Shown: in pieces, positions 30,945-42,084 of the stretch
How the letters are laid out: every line of letters begins with the position of its first letter
Numbering within the stretch: the stretch's first letter is position 1
Assembly: GCA_963573305.1 (NCBI GenBank)
Contig: OY754327.1
Location: forward strand, 138,982,855 to 139,046,854
DNA length: 64,000 nucleotides
From: Pyrrhosoma nymphula
Taxonomy: Eukaryota > Arthropoda > Insecta > Odonata > Coenagrionidae
Reading direction: 5' to 3'
Notes under the pieces: generated by a model
Told to the model about the DNA's origin: nothing
Database searches by the model: none
What the model saw: only the letters and a program-made list of their open reading frames with translations
Position numbers and translations under genes: made by a program

Positions 30945-33545
30945 TGGTTTAGCGTGTGGTGTACAATTAAACAACGAAACAAAAGGAGTATACATGTTTG
31001 CTCTTTCTATAGACCTCCAAACTCCAAAATTGATGTTATTTACCAATTAGATAATCAAATATCCGCATTTACTGTGAGAGACAGTAAAAGTGTAATAATT
31101 ATTGGGGGAGATTTTAATCTGCCATATATAAATTGGGATTCTTACACTGTAAAACCGAATTCTAGGAAAAGGGAAATCAGCGAGATCTTACTCAACACAC
31201 TTGCTAATCACTCACTTTCCCAAGTAGTTGACAAGCCTACAAGAGGAAATAAAATATTAGACCTTTTTGCAGTAAGCCATCCTAAGTTGATAAAACAGCT
31301 CGATATTATTGACGGCATAAGTGATCACAGAGTAATTTTTGCAACCTTAAAAATTGAAGTAGAGTCAGCTGTAAAACCGAAACGCAATATTTATTTATTT
31401 GATAAATGTAACTTCATCAAATTTGGCGAGATGCTTAATGATTCGTACACGGATTTCGTAGCTAAAACTGAGGATAAAAGCACTGATGAATCATGGAAAT
31501 ATTTCTTAAAAATTCTACGACGGGGAATCAACGAATATATTCCGCAAAAATTGAAATGCGACAGTAAAGAACCTCGCTGGTATAACAACGATGTTAGGAG
31601 GGACCTTAAGAGACAGAGAAAATTGTACAACTTGGTTAAAAAGTTCACTACGGTAGGTGACCAATCGAAGGAACTTGAAGCAAAAGAAAGTTACGCTGCG
31701 CAACGCTCAAAAACTAAGAAATCAATGCGTTCTGCATTGCTAAATTTCAAGAAAAAAGTACTTGGTGAATTACTCGAAGAAAATCCGAAATCTTTTTGGT
31801 CATATGCGAGAGAGCTTCAGGGAAAATCTTCAACCGTAGATTCGTTATTTGATAATGATGGCAAACTTGTCACCGAAAATATTGACAAAGCTAACACGTT
31901 AAATTCCCACTTCAAAAGTGTATTCACCACAGACGATACTGCATGTAATTTTGAAATACAATTCACTGAGGAACCGATGAAAGAAATCACTATTCAACGT
32001 GATGGGATAACTAAACAGCTACAGTCGATAAAAAATAGTAAATCTCTGGGTCCGGAGGGAATACCCGCGCGTGTCCTCAAGGAGTTAGCGCCACAGATCG
32101 CACCGTTCTTAGACATAATATTCAAGAAGTCATTGTCTGAAGGAAAGATACCATTAGACTGGAAAATTGCAAACGTTACACCGATATTCAAAAAGGGAAA
32201 CAGACACGACCCAGGGAACTATCGACCAATTTCATTAACTTCGATTATAGGCAAGATACTCGAACATATCGTCGTTAGCAATATCATGACGTTCCTGGAC
32301 AGTCGTAACGTCCTCCATGGCTGTCAGCACGGCTTCCGGAAAGGTAGATCATGTGAAACACAGCTTGCGCTCTTTCTTCATGACGTTCTCAAATCTGGCG
32401 AATCGAAATGACAAGTTGACGCATTATTTCTAGATTTTAAGAAAGCTTTCGACACGGTACCTCAGAACAAACTTTTATACAAATTACAGTCATGCGGCCT
32501 AAACGAAACAGTAGTAAACTGGATACGCGACTTTCTGAGTGATCGTAAGCAAAAGGTAGTTCTTGACGGAATTAGCTCTGATGTCGTTAAAGTGACATCA
32601 GGTGTCCCGCAAGGAAGCGTGATCAGACCCCTTTTGTTCATTATATACATAAATGATCTATGCTCTCGAATTAGCAGTAAAATACGTCTATTCGCTGACG
32701 ACGCTGTCATCTATCGTGAAATTAGTGATCACTCTGACTTTGAAACTCTATCATCGGATTTAAACAACGTTCATGTGTGGAGCCAAGAGTGGGGACTCGA
32801 ACTTAATCTGAGCAAATGCACGGCGGTACATTTCTTGCGGAAGTCGTCCAACTATTCCCATGTATATGCTGTGGATGGTGTTAACATAAAGGCGACAGAT
32901 GAAGTGAAGTATCTAGGAGTTACGATAACTTCGGACCTATCGTGGGGAGCACATATAAGAAATATTTGTGGCAGAGCTCTGAAGAAGCTAGGATTCGTCA
33001 AGCGTATTGTGGGAAGATTTTCGGATGAAAAAGTAAAAGAGAGGTGCTATTTCGCACTCGTCCGGCCACACCTTGAATATGCAGCGAGCATATGGGATCC
33101 GGTGCAGAAAGACTTAGTCCGGGAACTTAATAAAATACAAAGGAAAGCTGCGCGATTCGTCAAAAACAGCTACAGGCGTACTGACAGCGTTACACAGATG
33201 TTAAACGAATTAGGCTGGGAACCGCTAGAGACTCGGAGGCTGCGCGCTAGACTTAGATTGCTTGAACAATTGAGAATAGATATCTTTCAGAGCGACACGG
33301 AGAACATCATATTAGAACCCCACTATATTTCCAGGTCCGATAGAAACGATAAATTAAGAGAGATATTTTGCCGAACGGATAGGTATGGGAATTCGTTTTT
33401 CCCCCGAACAATAAGGGACTTCAATAAATGCTAGGCGTAATTTCATTAGAGCGTTTCCTTTTTATCTTTAAGCGGCTGGTGTCCTAACACCCCCCGCCAC
33501 ATGCCTATTGAGGCGGCTTGCGGGGTAATATGTAGATGTAGATGA
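30945..33545 (+). mobile_element. CR1/jockey-type LINE, 5'-truncated, plus copy
   Basis: Longer copy of the same LINE as at 28901-30843, in opposite orientation. It retains half of the endonuclease, the whole reverse transcriptase and the 3' untranslated end with the GC-rich stem and a terminal ATGTAGATGTAGATGA. The 3' ends of both copies point away from each other. Confidence 0.85.
30954..33434 (+). pseudogene. LINE ORF2 (endonuclease part plus reverse transcriptase) with nonsense mutation
   Basis: One frame from the endonuclease (CSFYRPPNS, IIGGDFNLPYINW, GISDHRVIF) through the linker into the reverse transcriptase (FKKGNRHDPGNYRPISLTS, SGVPQGSVI, FADDAVIY at 32691) to a stop at 33432. A TGA at 32409-32411 interrupts it where the sister copy has ACA, and the final TAG truncates the C terminus by two residues relative to the sister (FNKC instead of FNKCKA). 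The reading frame is otherwise preserved. The N-terminal half of the endonuclease is missing. Confidence 0.87.
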
Positions 33546-34504
33546 ATGTGGTGTAAGCTACAATCCAGTAAGAAATGCTAACTGAAATATAGGCTTCAAA
33601 ATTTTTAGATGCGTTCCATGGATTCACCTGCCCAAAAGAAAACTATCGAAATGCTTTGAAGGAAATCTAATCAAGAATATGTATTTCGGTTATATTGTAT
33701 TGAACCTCTCGGTGGGGAAAAACTAAAATAGTGATGGCTCCAAATTTATTCACTACCTGACACTGTAATGTTGCCATAAAAGTATTTTGTTGAGTCAACT
33801 CATAGAGTGTCAATTATCTTGTAGATTGTTTAACAATTATGAAATTATTACACAGAAAGTGAAACAGTTGTCAAAATCGTATGTGTATCCAACTTTCTTT
33901 GCTACAAGTACATATTTGGAAAGATGTGAACGTTTAAATATGGAATGATGGTAATGGGCAAATTAGTTGCTGAGGTGAGATACATATGAGCGAACTTTGT
34001 AAGAAATCCATGTTGTGCGGATACCAGACTTTGTTAATGAATAGTAGAAGAGATTGCAGTGTAATTTGTTTGCATTTCATTAGACGTACTTTTATTGGAT
34101 AAATGGCAAATAATATACTGGTGGTGCTGCAAACGATGAATATATTTTGACCACATGGCTTTCTTATCGTTTTTCCATTGGTTCATCACCAAGATAAATT
34201 CACTCTACTTCTATCTTCTTTTCTGCTAATTTGCAAAATTCTTGCTTAGCTTCAATGCTGAACAAAAATGAATCCTAACCATATCAATGAAGATATTTAT
34301 CTGCCACATCTTATCTTACAGAAGATAGCTCATCAGAGAAGCTCCGAGATTTTTGGAAAACATACACTTATGAACTAAAAGCTTAGTTTTCTTGACGAGT
34401 ATTTTAGAAGAGGTTTGCCCACGTAATACTGGACATAACCTTCTCTTAGCTTTGTATTGTGTTATTCACTACATCAAATTTTTGCCACCTACATAATGTT
34501 AATT
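33546..34504. other. AT-rich spacer, nothing recognised
   Basis: No ORF of note, terminal repeat or RNA motif. Confidence 0.4.
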
Positions 34505-34570
34505 CAGGGTGTCCAGCCACCTGGAAAACTCAGGGAAATATTTTGTCCTGGAAAACTTCGATTTACATTA
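34505..34570. repeat. Solo hAT-like terminal sequence
   Basis: CAGGGTGTCCAGCCACCTGG followed by repeated CTCAGGGAAATA and CCTGGAAAAC blocks is the style of a hAT left end. It resembles the reverse complement of the right end at 47862-47876 (CAGGGTGCCCACC). The flanking octamers (TGTTAATT here, ATAAAATC there) do not match, so the two are not one element. Confidence 0.4.
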
Positions 34571-36256
34571 AGGCAGAGAGAGAGGATTAACCTGTGCCTT
34601 TGCTTGCATTATGCTGGGCTCAGCATAGCCTAGTGCTCCCTGTTCATTTCATACTCGTTTTGTAGCTGTGCGCTTGCTCACAGCTTGTGCTTCGTCACCC
34701 CACCCCCCTCTCCTTTCGTTCAATCCAGGGGGCCGATTGTATAACAAGGCAAATTCCACACGGAATAATTCCCATGTAAAATGGCCACTACAAATGGAAT
34801 CAGAATTGTTGCCGAAATACGATTGTATATCTCCATCAGCGGAAACAGTATTCCGCACGGAAATCTTGATTCCGTTAGGAGAGCTGTACAATTGGAATTC
34901 TTGGTGTTGCCAAATTTACAACAAATCTAAACGTTTGCGCATGCGCAATGGTAATTCCTGCAATTATATGAAAACCATTCGGCCGGCAACCTGAATGGAT
35001 AATGGGGAAGTCTACTAATTTAAAAAAATAAGCTTGCCGTAATTAGCTCAAAAACTTAGATAATGTCCAGTTAGTCCCACTTCTCTACACTGCTTGGTTT
35101 CATTACTATACGTGTCGAAAGATGAGGGTTTTGAATAGTGCCAAAATGTACAGTATCGACACCCCTCCGTGACTTCGAGTGAGTGAACTAGCCTCGTGAC
35201 GTCACATGCTGCTTCATGCCGATCCCTATGCCAGGAGAGCATAGGTTTACTTACAGTTGAAAGCATTTGAGAAACATGGATTTACCATTTTTTATCTCTT
35301 AAGCCGAACTATATTAATGAATGTTAAAGCTAGGCTAGGATATAACGAGCCCTGTTTTGTTTCGACGAATAAAAATACGGCAACATGCAGTCAATATCCT
35401 TATCCTTACTAATATATAAAAATGTAATGGTGTCTGTCTGTTGCTCCATCACGCAAAAACTACTGTACCGATTGAGCTGAAATTTGGCATGTAGATAGAA
35501 AATATATCTGATTGTAACATTGGCTTTATTAAAAAGTCCTCAGGACCTCAAAAAACCCCCCCCTGGTGGTCCATGCTAAGTATTGGGTTCAGTGCATTGG
35601 TTTCATTTTTTCCTTTTTAATAGTACTTTCACTCAAGATAAAGAGCTGGGATTTTTTATCAGATGGCTGAATAAATGAAGTTTCTAATTATTTCAATCGA
35701 TTTTCATTTACGCTTCATCATTGTCTGGAAATCATGTTTTGTGCTGAAAAATCTCACATTTTTCTCTGAAATCAACAATAACATAGTTCCTTGACAACCA
35801 GAGATTTGATTTTCAAAGGATATTCATGCCTCTAACATTTAAGTTCTCATGCAGGCCCATGATAGCACGTAGAACGAAAATCTGTATAAGAAGGGCCCTG
35901 AGTCCCAAGGGCCCCATGATAGATTGCTTTGGGGGTAATCTATAAATTCAATGCATATTTACAACAAGTATACTCTTCAATGCCTATTCTCAAACTAGCT
36001 TTCATAGGGGCACTGCATGTATATGAGAAAACATGTAGTAAACGATACACATAAAGGAATTAAACGTGCAAGAATATTTACACACAGCAAATAGTAATGG
36101 TAATAATGCCTTTGTTGCTACGACAAACACGGCGTTGTTTATTATCTTTTAATACTCAGATGTATTATAGGTAGTGGAACCGTCTGCCTCTCATCACGAT
36201 TTCAAACTTTTTTTAGACCAATTCCTACGTAATAAACGTTATGAGTTATTTATATA
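34571..36256. other. Spacer with one dispersed-repeat-like block
   Basis: No gene recognised. At 35412-35545 a block of the form ACTAATATATAAAAATGTAATG followed by GTCTGTCTGTTGCTC, CACGCAAAAACTACTG and CCGATTGAGCTGAAATTTGG is of a type common in arthropod genomes as a dispersed repeat. The rest is AT-rich. Confidence 0.35.
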
Positions 36257-36576
36257 TAGTGAACTCTCGATTATCCGGGCTAATGATGGGGAGAGGAGGC
36301 ACGGATAATCCGAACTTTCACTTTTATTTCTTATAATTTTCATAATATAAGTTAAAAAACTATGTAATATCATTTGTGCACATAGTCCGTTATTTTAGAT
36401 TGTTTCATGGACTAATTGTGAGTTTTCTTCACCCCACCGTGTATCTTTTTAGCAGTGATAATGCCTTTGTAGTCATATTCCAACTGCTCCTTATACTGCA
36501 GCAAACCATCTACGTAGTTGAGCGTCTGGCTGTGATTTATGCATTCGCTGCCCCCCTCTTTTTCATCCCCGCTACT

Positions 36577-37060
36577 TCAACTCTCCTCACTTCCTTCCTC
36601 TCCCCCTTGTCCGATCGCAGCGGAAACAATATTGCTATCAGTCACATGCTGGTAGCCCGGGACACTTTCGTCTCTCGTTAGCCATTCTTCTAAGTTCTCC
36701 GCATCAACATTTTCGAATCCTTTCATGGTTTTCACTAAACCCCACAACTCGGAGTCGTGCACTTCAGTTTCTGAAAATCCCCAAAAATCACTTCGAGGTT
36801 AAACAAAAGTTTCCTCCAAGAACGAACTAGTGTAACAGGTTTCACTAAGGACCAGACCTGTGACACACCGTGAATTGCATCCAAGTTTGCCATTTTCTTC
36901 CAAAACTTCAATAAATTATCATCTTCATTGCCTAGCGTCCTGAGAAGACAAACTCGTTAATTCCTTTTCATTGATGCGATGACGCTGTTATCCATTGGCT
37001 GAAGTATGGAAGTGACATTCGGGGGTAAAAAAAACTTTGCTTCGCTGCACTGTGCTTTGA
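36577..37060 (-). pseudogene. pogo/Tigger transposase, C-terminal DDE remnant
   Basis: On the minus strand FFLPPNVTSILQPMDNSVIA (about 37045-36985) is the third-aspartate block of the DDE domain of pogo/Tigger and jerky-type proteins. It is followed by a stop (MKRN-stop), then LGNEDDNLLKFWKKM and a long C-terminal acidic region ending about 36577 (QGGEEGSEES). At least one nonsense mutation and frame changes are present. The N-terminal HTH region expected at 39700-40950 is not recognisable. Confidence 0.65.
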
Positions 37061-37261
37061 GAGGCTTGTTATGTCACCGATGGCTCTGACGAAATCTTGT
37101 GGGTTCTACATGATTCTTAGAAGTTATCTTGACCATCACAGGGCCCTCGCTCGTATTTATGGTCTTTCTTTTGTCTGTTATCTTTTTACTGCTGACAGCT
37201 TGTGAGCTTGAGGATTTCCCTCTCCCAGGCACGTTGGCCTTGGGAGTTGTTGAGGGTCCAT

Positions 37262-39700
37262 AATAATAATAATAATTTTTATTGGTCCTGAGACTAGTAA
37301 AATACAAGTATAGGACAATTCAAATATAAAGAGGATACGAATGCATAGCACAATAATATTTTACAACCAAAAGCCCAGTGTAGCACATAAGAATAAATAT
37401 CACAAGAATCAATTGCATAGGAATTCATTTACATCGTAGTGACACTCCTTCATCAATAACAAATTTACTCTTTTTTTAAATTGGTCGAATTTCTCTATGG
37501 ATTTTATATTTTCAGGAAGTTTGTTGTAGCATTTCAGGGCCATTTTGTAAGGGCCCTCAAGGTGTACTTTAGTGTGACTTTGTGTCATGGGAATATTAGT
37601 TTTACACCTTGTGTTGTAATTGTGTACATTGCAGTTCCTACTGAAAAGATGAATGTGCTTTTTTACAAATATAACAAGTTGTTGTATGTACAAGCATGGC
37701 AGTGGTAAAATGCCTAATTTTTTAAACAGCAGTTTGCAGTGATCCCTGCTCTTGGCTCTTGTCATGAACCTAATTACCCTTTTCTGTAATAGAAGAACAT
37801 CTCTAGTATGGCTACTATTTCCCCAGAAAATTAAACCATAGGATATTCTTGATTGAAATAAAGCATAGTATGCAGTTTTTAATATATCCACACTAACCTT
37901 ACTCCTAAGCTGTTTGATAAGATAGCAGATAGAAGTCAGTTTTCCTATCATAATACTAGTATGATTATTCCATGTAAGCTGACTGTCTATGTGAAGACGC
38001 AAAAATTTGACTGAATTCAACTGTTTCATTGATTTGTCATTTATTCTTCACAGCATACTTTCTGTTTGGGGCCTTTTGGAGGTTGTATAATTTATCATAA
38101 CCGATTTATCTACATTTATTATTAGAGCATTTTTTTCACACCATTTGGTGACGTCATTTATAACCACCTTTGCTAGGTCTAGTGATGCATGTTTTGAATT
38201 ACCTGAAACCACAAAGCTTGTGTCATCAGCAAATATTGATGATTGTACTTGCTCGGTTTGTTTATTTGCAAGATCATCTATGAATATTATGAAGAGAATA
38301 GGGCCAAGAATTGAGCCCCGAGGAACTCCAATATTAATTTCTTGTATGTTGGAATTGGCTTCGCCAACTGAAACATATTGCTTCCGATATGATAAATATG
38401 ATTTGATCCAGTCTAAGGGAATTCCACGTATTCCCAAGGATTCCAATTTTTCGATCAATAATAGGTTATCTACCATTTCAAATGCACGTGTTAAATCGAA
38501 ATGAAGGCCAAGGGTTTCATAATTTTTGTTAAGAGAATCCAGGATGTTATTGACCACATTAAAGATAGCTAAATCAGTGGACATTCCTTTGCGAAAGCCA
38601 TATTGATAAGGAGACAAGAGTGAATGATTTTCTAAAAAGGATGTTAATCTTTTACAGTATAATGATTCGAATATTTTTGAAAAAGAACTCTGGATGGCAA
38701 TAGGCCTGTAATTTTCAATCCTATCTTTTTTGTCTTTTTTATAATTGGTAATACTCGGGAGGTTTTTAATACTCGTGGAAATATACCTGTAGATAGAGAT
38801 TCGTTGCATAGGAAAATTAAGGATTCCTTGATAAGGTCAAAACATTTTAATATGAGCCAGCCAGGAATCTCGTCATAACCATATGATTTCTTCAGCCTTA
38901 TCTTTTTGACAATGTCACTTACTTCTTTTTCATTTGTAGGGGCTAAGAAAAAGGAATGTGGAGCTCTAGTAGGGATATTTAGAATACTGGTATTGTGATT
39001 TGCCACTTTGGGGATTGAATTAATAAAGTGGGAATTAAAAATATTTGCAATTTGTGAAGGGTTGGTTATGTAGTTTCCTTGTGTATCAGTGATTTTTTGT
39101 ATACCAATCTCTTGATGAGAGTTAGAGTTGTCCCTTATTAATTTCCATGAATCTTTAGCTATATTCTGGCTTTGGTCCATGGTTATCCCCTAGCTTCGTG
39201 ATAGTGCTTCTGGAGTATCGTATTACTCACAGCTGCTAGATTTATCGCCTGTTCGTACTTATTTACCATTATTTTTCTCCTGATGTGTCCTTCTACTCGA
39301 TGATTTTCTTCTACTGAGCTAGCCTTTTGAGTTTGATTTTCTGCATTTCCTCTTGCTCATTTTTTGACCCATGGCATACTGTTTGGACTTTGTCTTCAGA
39401 AATAAGTCCACTGTGCATTTATTGTTAATCTCTCTGGACTCTCTTTGATTTCTCTTCTGGTATTGCCCCCTGCTTTGTTTGGTCATTCATCTCTGGACTT
39501 GTTACCGACCTCTACATTTGATTAGTAGCATTGCATTCTTTGGATTACCTGAGCCAACCTCAACAGTGTTTTGTTTGTTTATAGTCTTGCGCGTCATCTT
39601 GAACTTTTCTCTCGGGATTTTGGGACTGATTATTTTTACATTTACCAGTGCTTTATTTTGGCTGTCTTGCGGTATCCTTGTAACTTAGGCATTATTTTGC
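37262..39700 (-). mobile_element. Second LINE (Daphne/CR1-group type), inserted in the Tigger element
   Basis: The 3' end on the minus strand is an ATT/TTA repeat (37262-37280). The body encodes a reverse transcriptase (37409-39180) and, further upstream (39300-39700), broken frames rich in Lys, Gln and Asn that could be the start of ORF2 or ORF1. The 5' border is uncertain to about 100 bp. The element sits inside the pogo/Tigger unit and is thus younger than it. Confidence 0.7.
37409..39180 (-). pseudogene. LINE reverse transcriptase with one frameshift and one stop
   Basis: Minus strand. The first frame (39180 to about 38770) has SYGYDEIPGWLILKCFD and ESLSTGIFP. After a frameshift near 38770 the second (to 38048) has KKDKKDRIENYRPIAI, YGFRKGMSTDLA, HFDLTRAFEMVD, GVPRGSILGPILF and FADDTSF. 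A TGA at 38048-38050 precedes the last part in the same frame (WNNHTSIMIGK, SRISYGLIFWG, HNYNTR near the C terminus). The HNYNTR-type tail and reverse transcriptase style recur in the LINE at 59160-61320. Two lesions make it inactive. Confidence 0.82.
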
Positions 39701-40149
39701 CCATGGATTACCGTTGGCTTATTCTCCACCGTCCCTTTTGAGACATTCATTGATTCTACGCCCAAAAATACATGAAGAACGTATGCACTTTTCAAGAAGA
39801 GCATTCCAACGGAAGGTTTTTAAGAAATTCTGGAAGAAAATGAGCTCAGGGATGAATTTTTAAACAATTTTTCCAAAGATTAGTCTATATCCCTCCTTTC
39901 CCCAACCTCCCAATCACGTCACCATAAAAACTCATCAATTTAAATAAATTGTAAAAAAAATTCTGAGCGATGGCTGTTTGAAAGAGAGCGAGAGGAGAGG
40001 GAGAGCGTGCAAATTTTAGGCACTGAGGAGGAAGAGGAAGATGCTTATTGAGCTCAATCTGCTAAACCATCTACGTCGGGTGGGAGCCTCTGCAAAGAAA
40101 AATAATTTTCAAGTTCACCTTCAGAATCTGAAGATAGCTCAAATTAAGA

Positions 40150-40430
40150 CAATTTACCGCCTTGTGTAGGTTTCCGTGGGTTGATAGATGTGAAGATACA
40201 GGTCTTCCAGGTTTGACTCCACGTTGGTCGATATTCTTCGGATGAAATGTTTTGCCGGCATTGCAGTCAAAATTCGGCATTGAGTCGACCACTTCACGAC
40301 TGCCAAAGTCGAAAGTCTGCGTAGAGTCGACTGCTTCACGACTGCAACGCCGGCAAAACCATCGTCCGAAGATGATGGACCAATCCGGAGTAAAACACGG
40401 AAGACCTGTATCTTCACGATTTACCGCCAC
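40150..40430. mobile_element. Foldback element flanked by a 10-bp direct repeat
   Basis: GTGAAGATACAGGTCTTCC (40190) and its complement (ending 40417) begin arms of about 100 bp that match over TTGCCGGC.TTGCAGTC and GTCGAC towards a centre near 40310. ATTTACCGCC occurs at 40152-40161 and again at 40420-40429 in direct orientation, directly next to the right arm. A 9-11-bp duplication with long inverted arms would suit a MULE-like foldback; the left border then contains about 28 extra bases. Confidence 0.55.
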
Positions 40431-41133
40431 ATTTGAAGAAGAAATTCCCGGAATTCATATGGCACTCTACGGATCTGAATCCGGGAATTCATGGATGCGA
40501 TCCCCAAAATTCTAAATGCTAGGCGTGTGCTAGCGAAGATTGTGCGATACTAGATTTTTCCGTTAATTGTCATTCAGTGGATCTCGTGAAGTTAACTATT
40601 GTAAATATACCAGCGAGAAAGCTCTGGAGAGTGCGTATTCACGGCTCAAAAGTTGGAAAAATACTGACGATGAACAATGAGGTAAACATAACATGTTCAT
40701 TGTGACCATGAAAGGAAAACAATTACGTTTTATAAGGTGGATTTAAGGGGAATAACATGTTCATTGTAAGTAAGGAAAACAATTACGTTTTATATGGTTG
40801 ATTTGAGTGGCAAGAAATGGCCTTAAGGCCTTAAATGGCTAAGAAATGACCTAAGAAATGGTCTTGCTTGTATGTATTTGATTGCTAAAATCCAAATGTG
40901 TTTTTTTATTGAATTTTTTTATATTTACCGCAGAAAATATCGACGAAGAGTAAAAAATCACGCACGGATAATCCGCAACACGGATAATCCACGCACGGAT
41001 AATCAGGAGTTCACTGTATGTTCAAAAGTGTTAAAGTGCAGTGAACTTACATTCACTCAATCATAGAGTTGCCTATTCAAGACTTACTCACCGCTGTGTT
41101 CCCCTCCTTGGACTTTAACATATATCCATCAAC

Positions 41134-42084
41134 ATGCCTGATAGAAAAAAGAGTAACCTCTCGAAAAAATCTTCTAAAGCAAGAGGAAAGTCTTCTATGC
41201 AAGAAAATGAGCCCTTGCAAGAAAAACGATAAAGGTTAGAATTGGATGCTCTAAGTGATCTCGTGAGCATCTTCCCATGGTGTTTCTCGGGTTACGCTAA
41301 GAACAGCATAAATTTAATCCTGACCCAACCTACGGATGAGTAACCATCTATAAATCTGGTTCATATATAGACCCATCTATTTCAAAACTTCAATCTTTTT
41401 TAAGATAACGAAAGTTATAATGATGCCACTACATTCTTCTTACCCGAAAGAAAAACAGAAATTTGCCCAATGAACGACATCCGTGCATGAAAATCGGCAA
41501 TTGCACCAAAAATCACCATAGATTTTTTATTTATCTACCGAAACCAATGATAATGGCTACCCTTTATGCCGAAGGTGCAGTCCGGGTAACGGAGGATACA
41601 TTGGTCAAATAAACATGGCTGCTGCTGCAAATGTTCCATTTGACATTGTCAACCACTGGATGGTACCTTACTCTCCAATCCTGTTTAAGATACTCAATGC
41701 ACATATCAACGTTTAATTGTGCAATTCAATTAAGTCATTGCATGCAAATTGTATGTACACAAGAGAAGCGATCAAGCAGTTAATCACTCAGATGACGGCT
41801 CAAGAGAACCGGAGAGATGAGGTGACCATCTATCAACCTGGGTGCTATTAAAGTAGTAATAAGTTTGCGTGGCTCATTTTTGGGTTTCCCGTGCATGAAA
41901 GAGGACCAACAGTCACTCATCTCTGGAAAACGGTCAGCGTGTCTACTACAATGAACACATACAAGATAGGTTACGAACTCCTCAAATGACCACGCTGACA
42001 GTATTCTTTAGGCTTTGTAGTTTTCTTATAAAATAAGTTAATGTTTTTCACACCCGTTGAATTTCAACGGGTACCTTCCACTAG
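41134..42084 (+). mobile_element. Decayed Helitron (Rep region plus 3' end)
   Basis: Four pieces of a Helitron Rep/helicase protein appear in order on the plus strand. MPDRKKSNLSKKSSKARG (41134-41229, stop at 41230) is the basic start of arthropod Helitron proteins. ETNDNGYPLCRRCSPGNGG with WMVPYSPILFKILNAHINV (41540-41719) is the block before the Rep motif. The third piece is DEVTIYQPGCY with FGFPVHERGPTVTHL (41819-41913). The fourth, in another frame, corresponds to LENGQRVYxNE and PPxTTLTxFF (about 41920-42000). The element then jumps to its 3' end at 42084; the helicase is deleted. Frameshifts and stops make it dead. Confidence 0.75.
42052..42084 (+). repeat. Canonical Helitron 3' terminus
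   Basis: ACCCGTTGA and TCAACGGGT form a perfect 9-bp stem with loop ATT (42052-42072). CTAG follows eight bases later (42081-42084) and then a T. A hairpin about 10 bases before CTRR, with insertion before T, is the defining 3' structure of Helitrons and fixes the element's right border to the base. Confidence 0.75.

Larger units (their letters stand above)
36255..41018 (-). mobile_element. pogo/Tigger-type element, 4.76 kb, with nested insertions
   Basis: The left end TAGTGAACTCTCGATTATCCG (from 36257) and the right end, read in reverse, CAGTGAACTCCTGATTATCCG (from 41016) are 21-bp inverted repeats with few mismatches, each bordered by TA. Extra copies of CACGGATAATCCG lie inside both ends (36301 and 40960-41000). 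The left part encodes the end of a pogo/Tigger transposase on the minus strand. A LINE (37262 to about 39700) and a foldback element (about 40150-40430) sit inside. Removing the LINE leaves about 2.3 kb, the normal size for such an element. Confidence 0.75.

Noticed and set aside
28901..33545. Twin-priming product of a single LINE insertion
   Set aside because: Both copies carry complete, separate 3' ends and overlap extensively in content, which a 5' inversion cannot produce.
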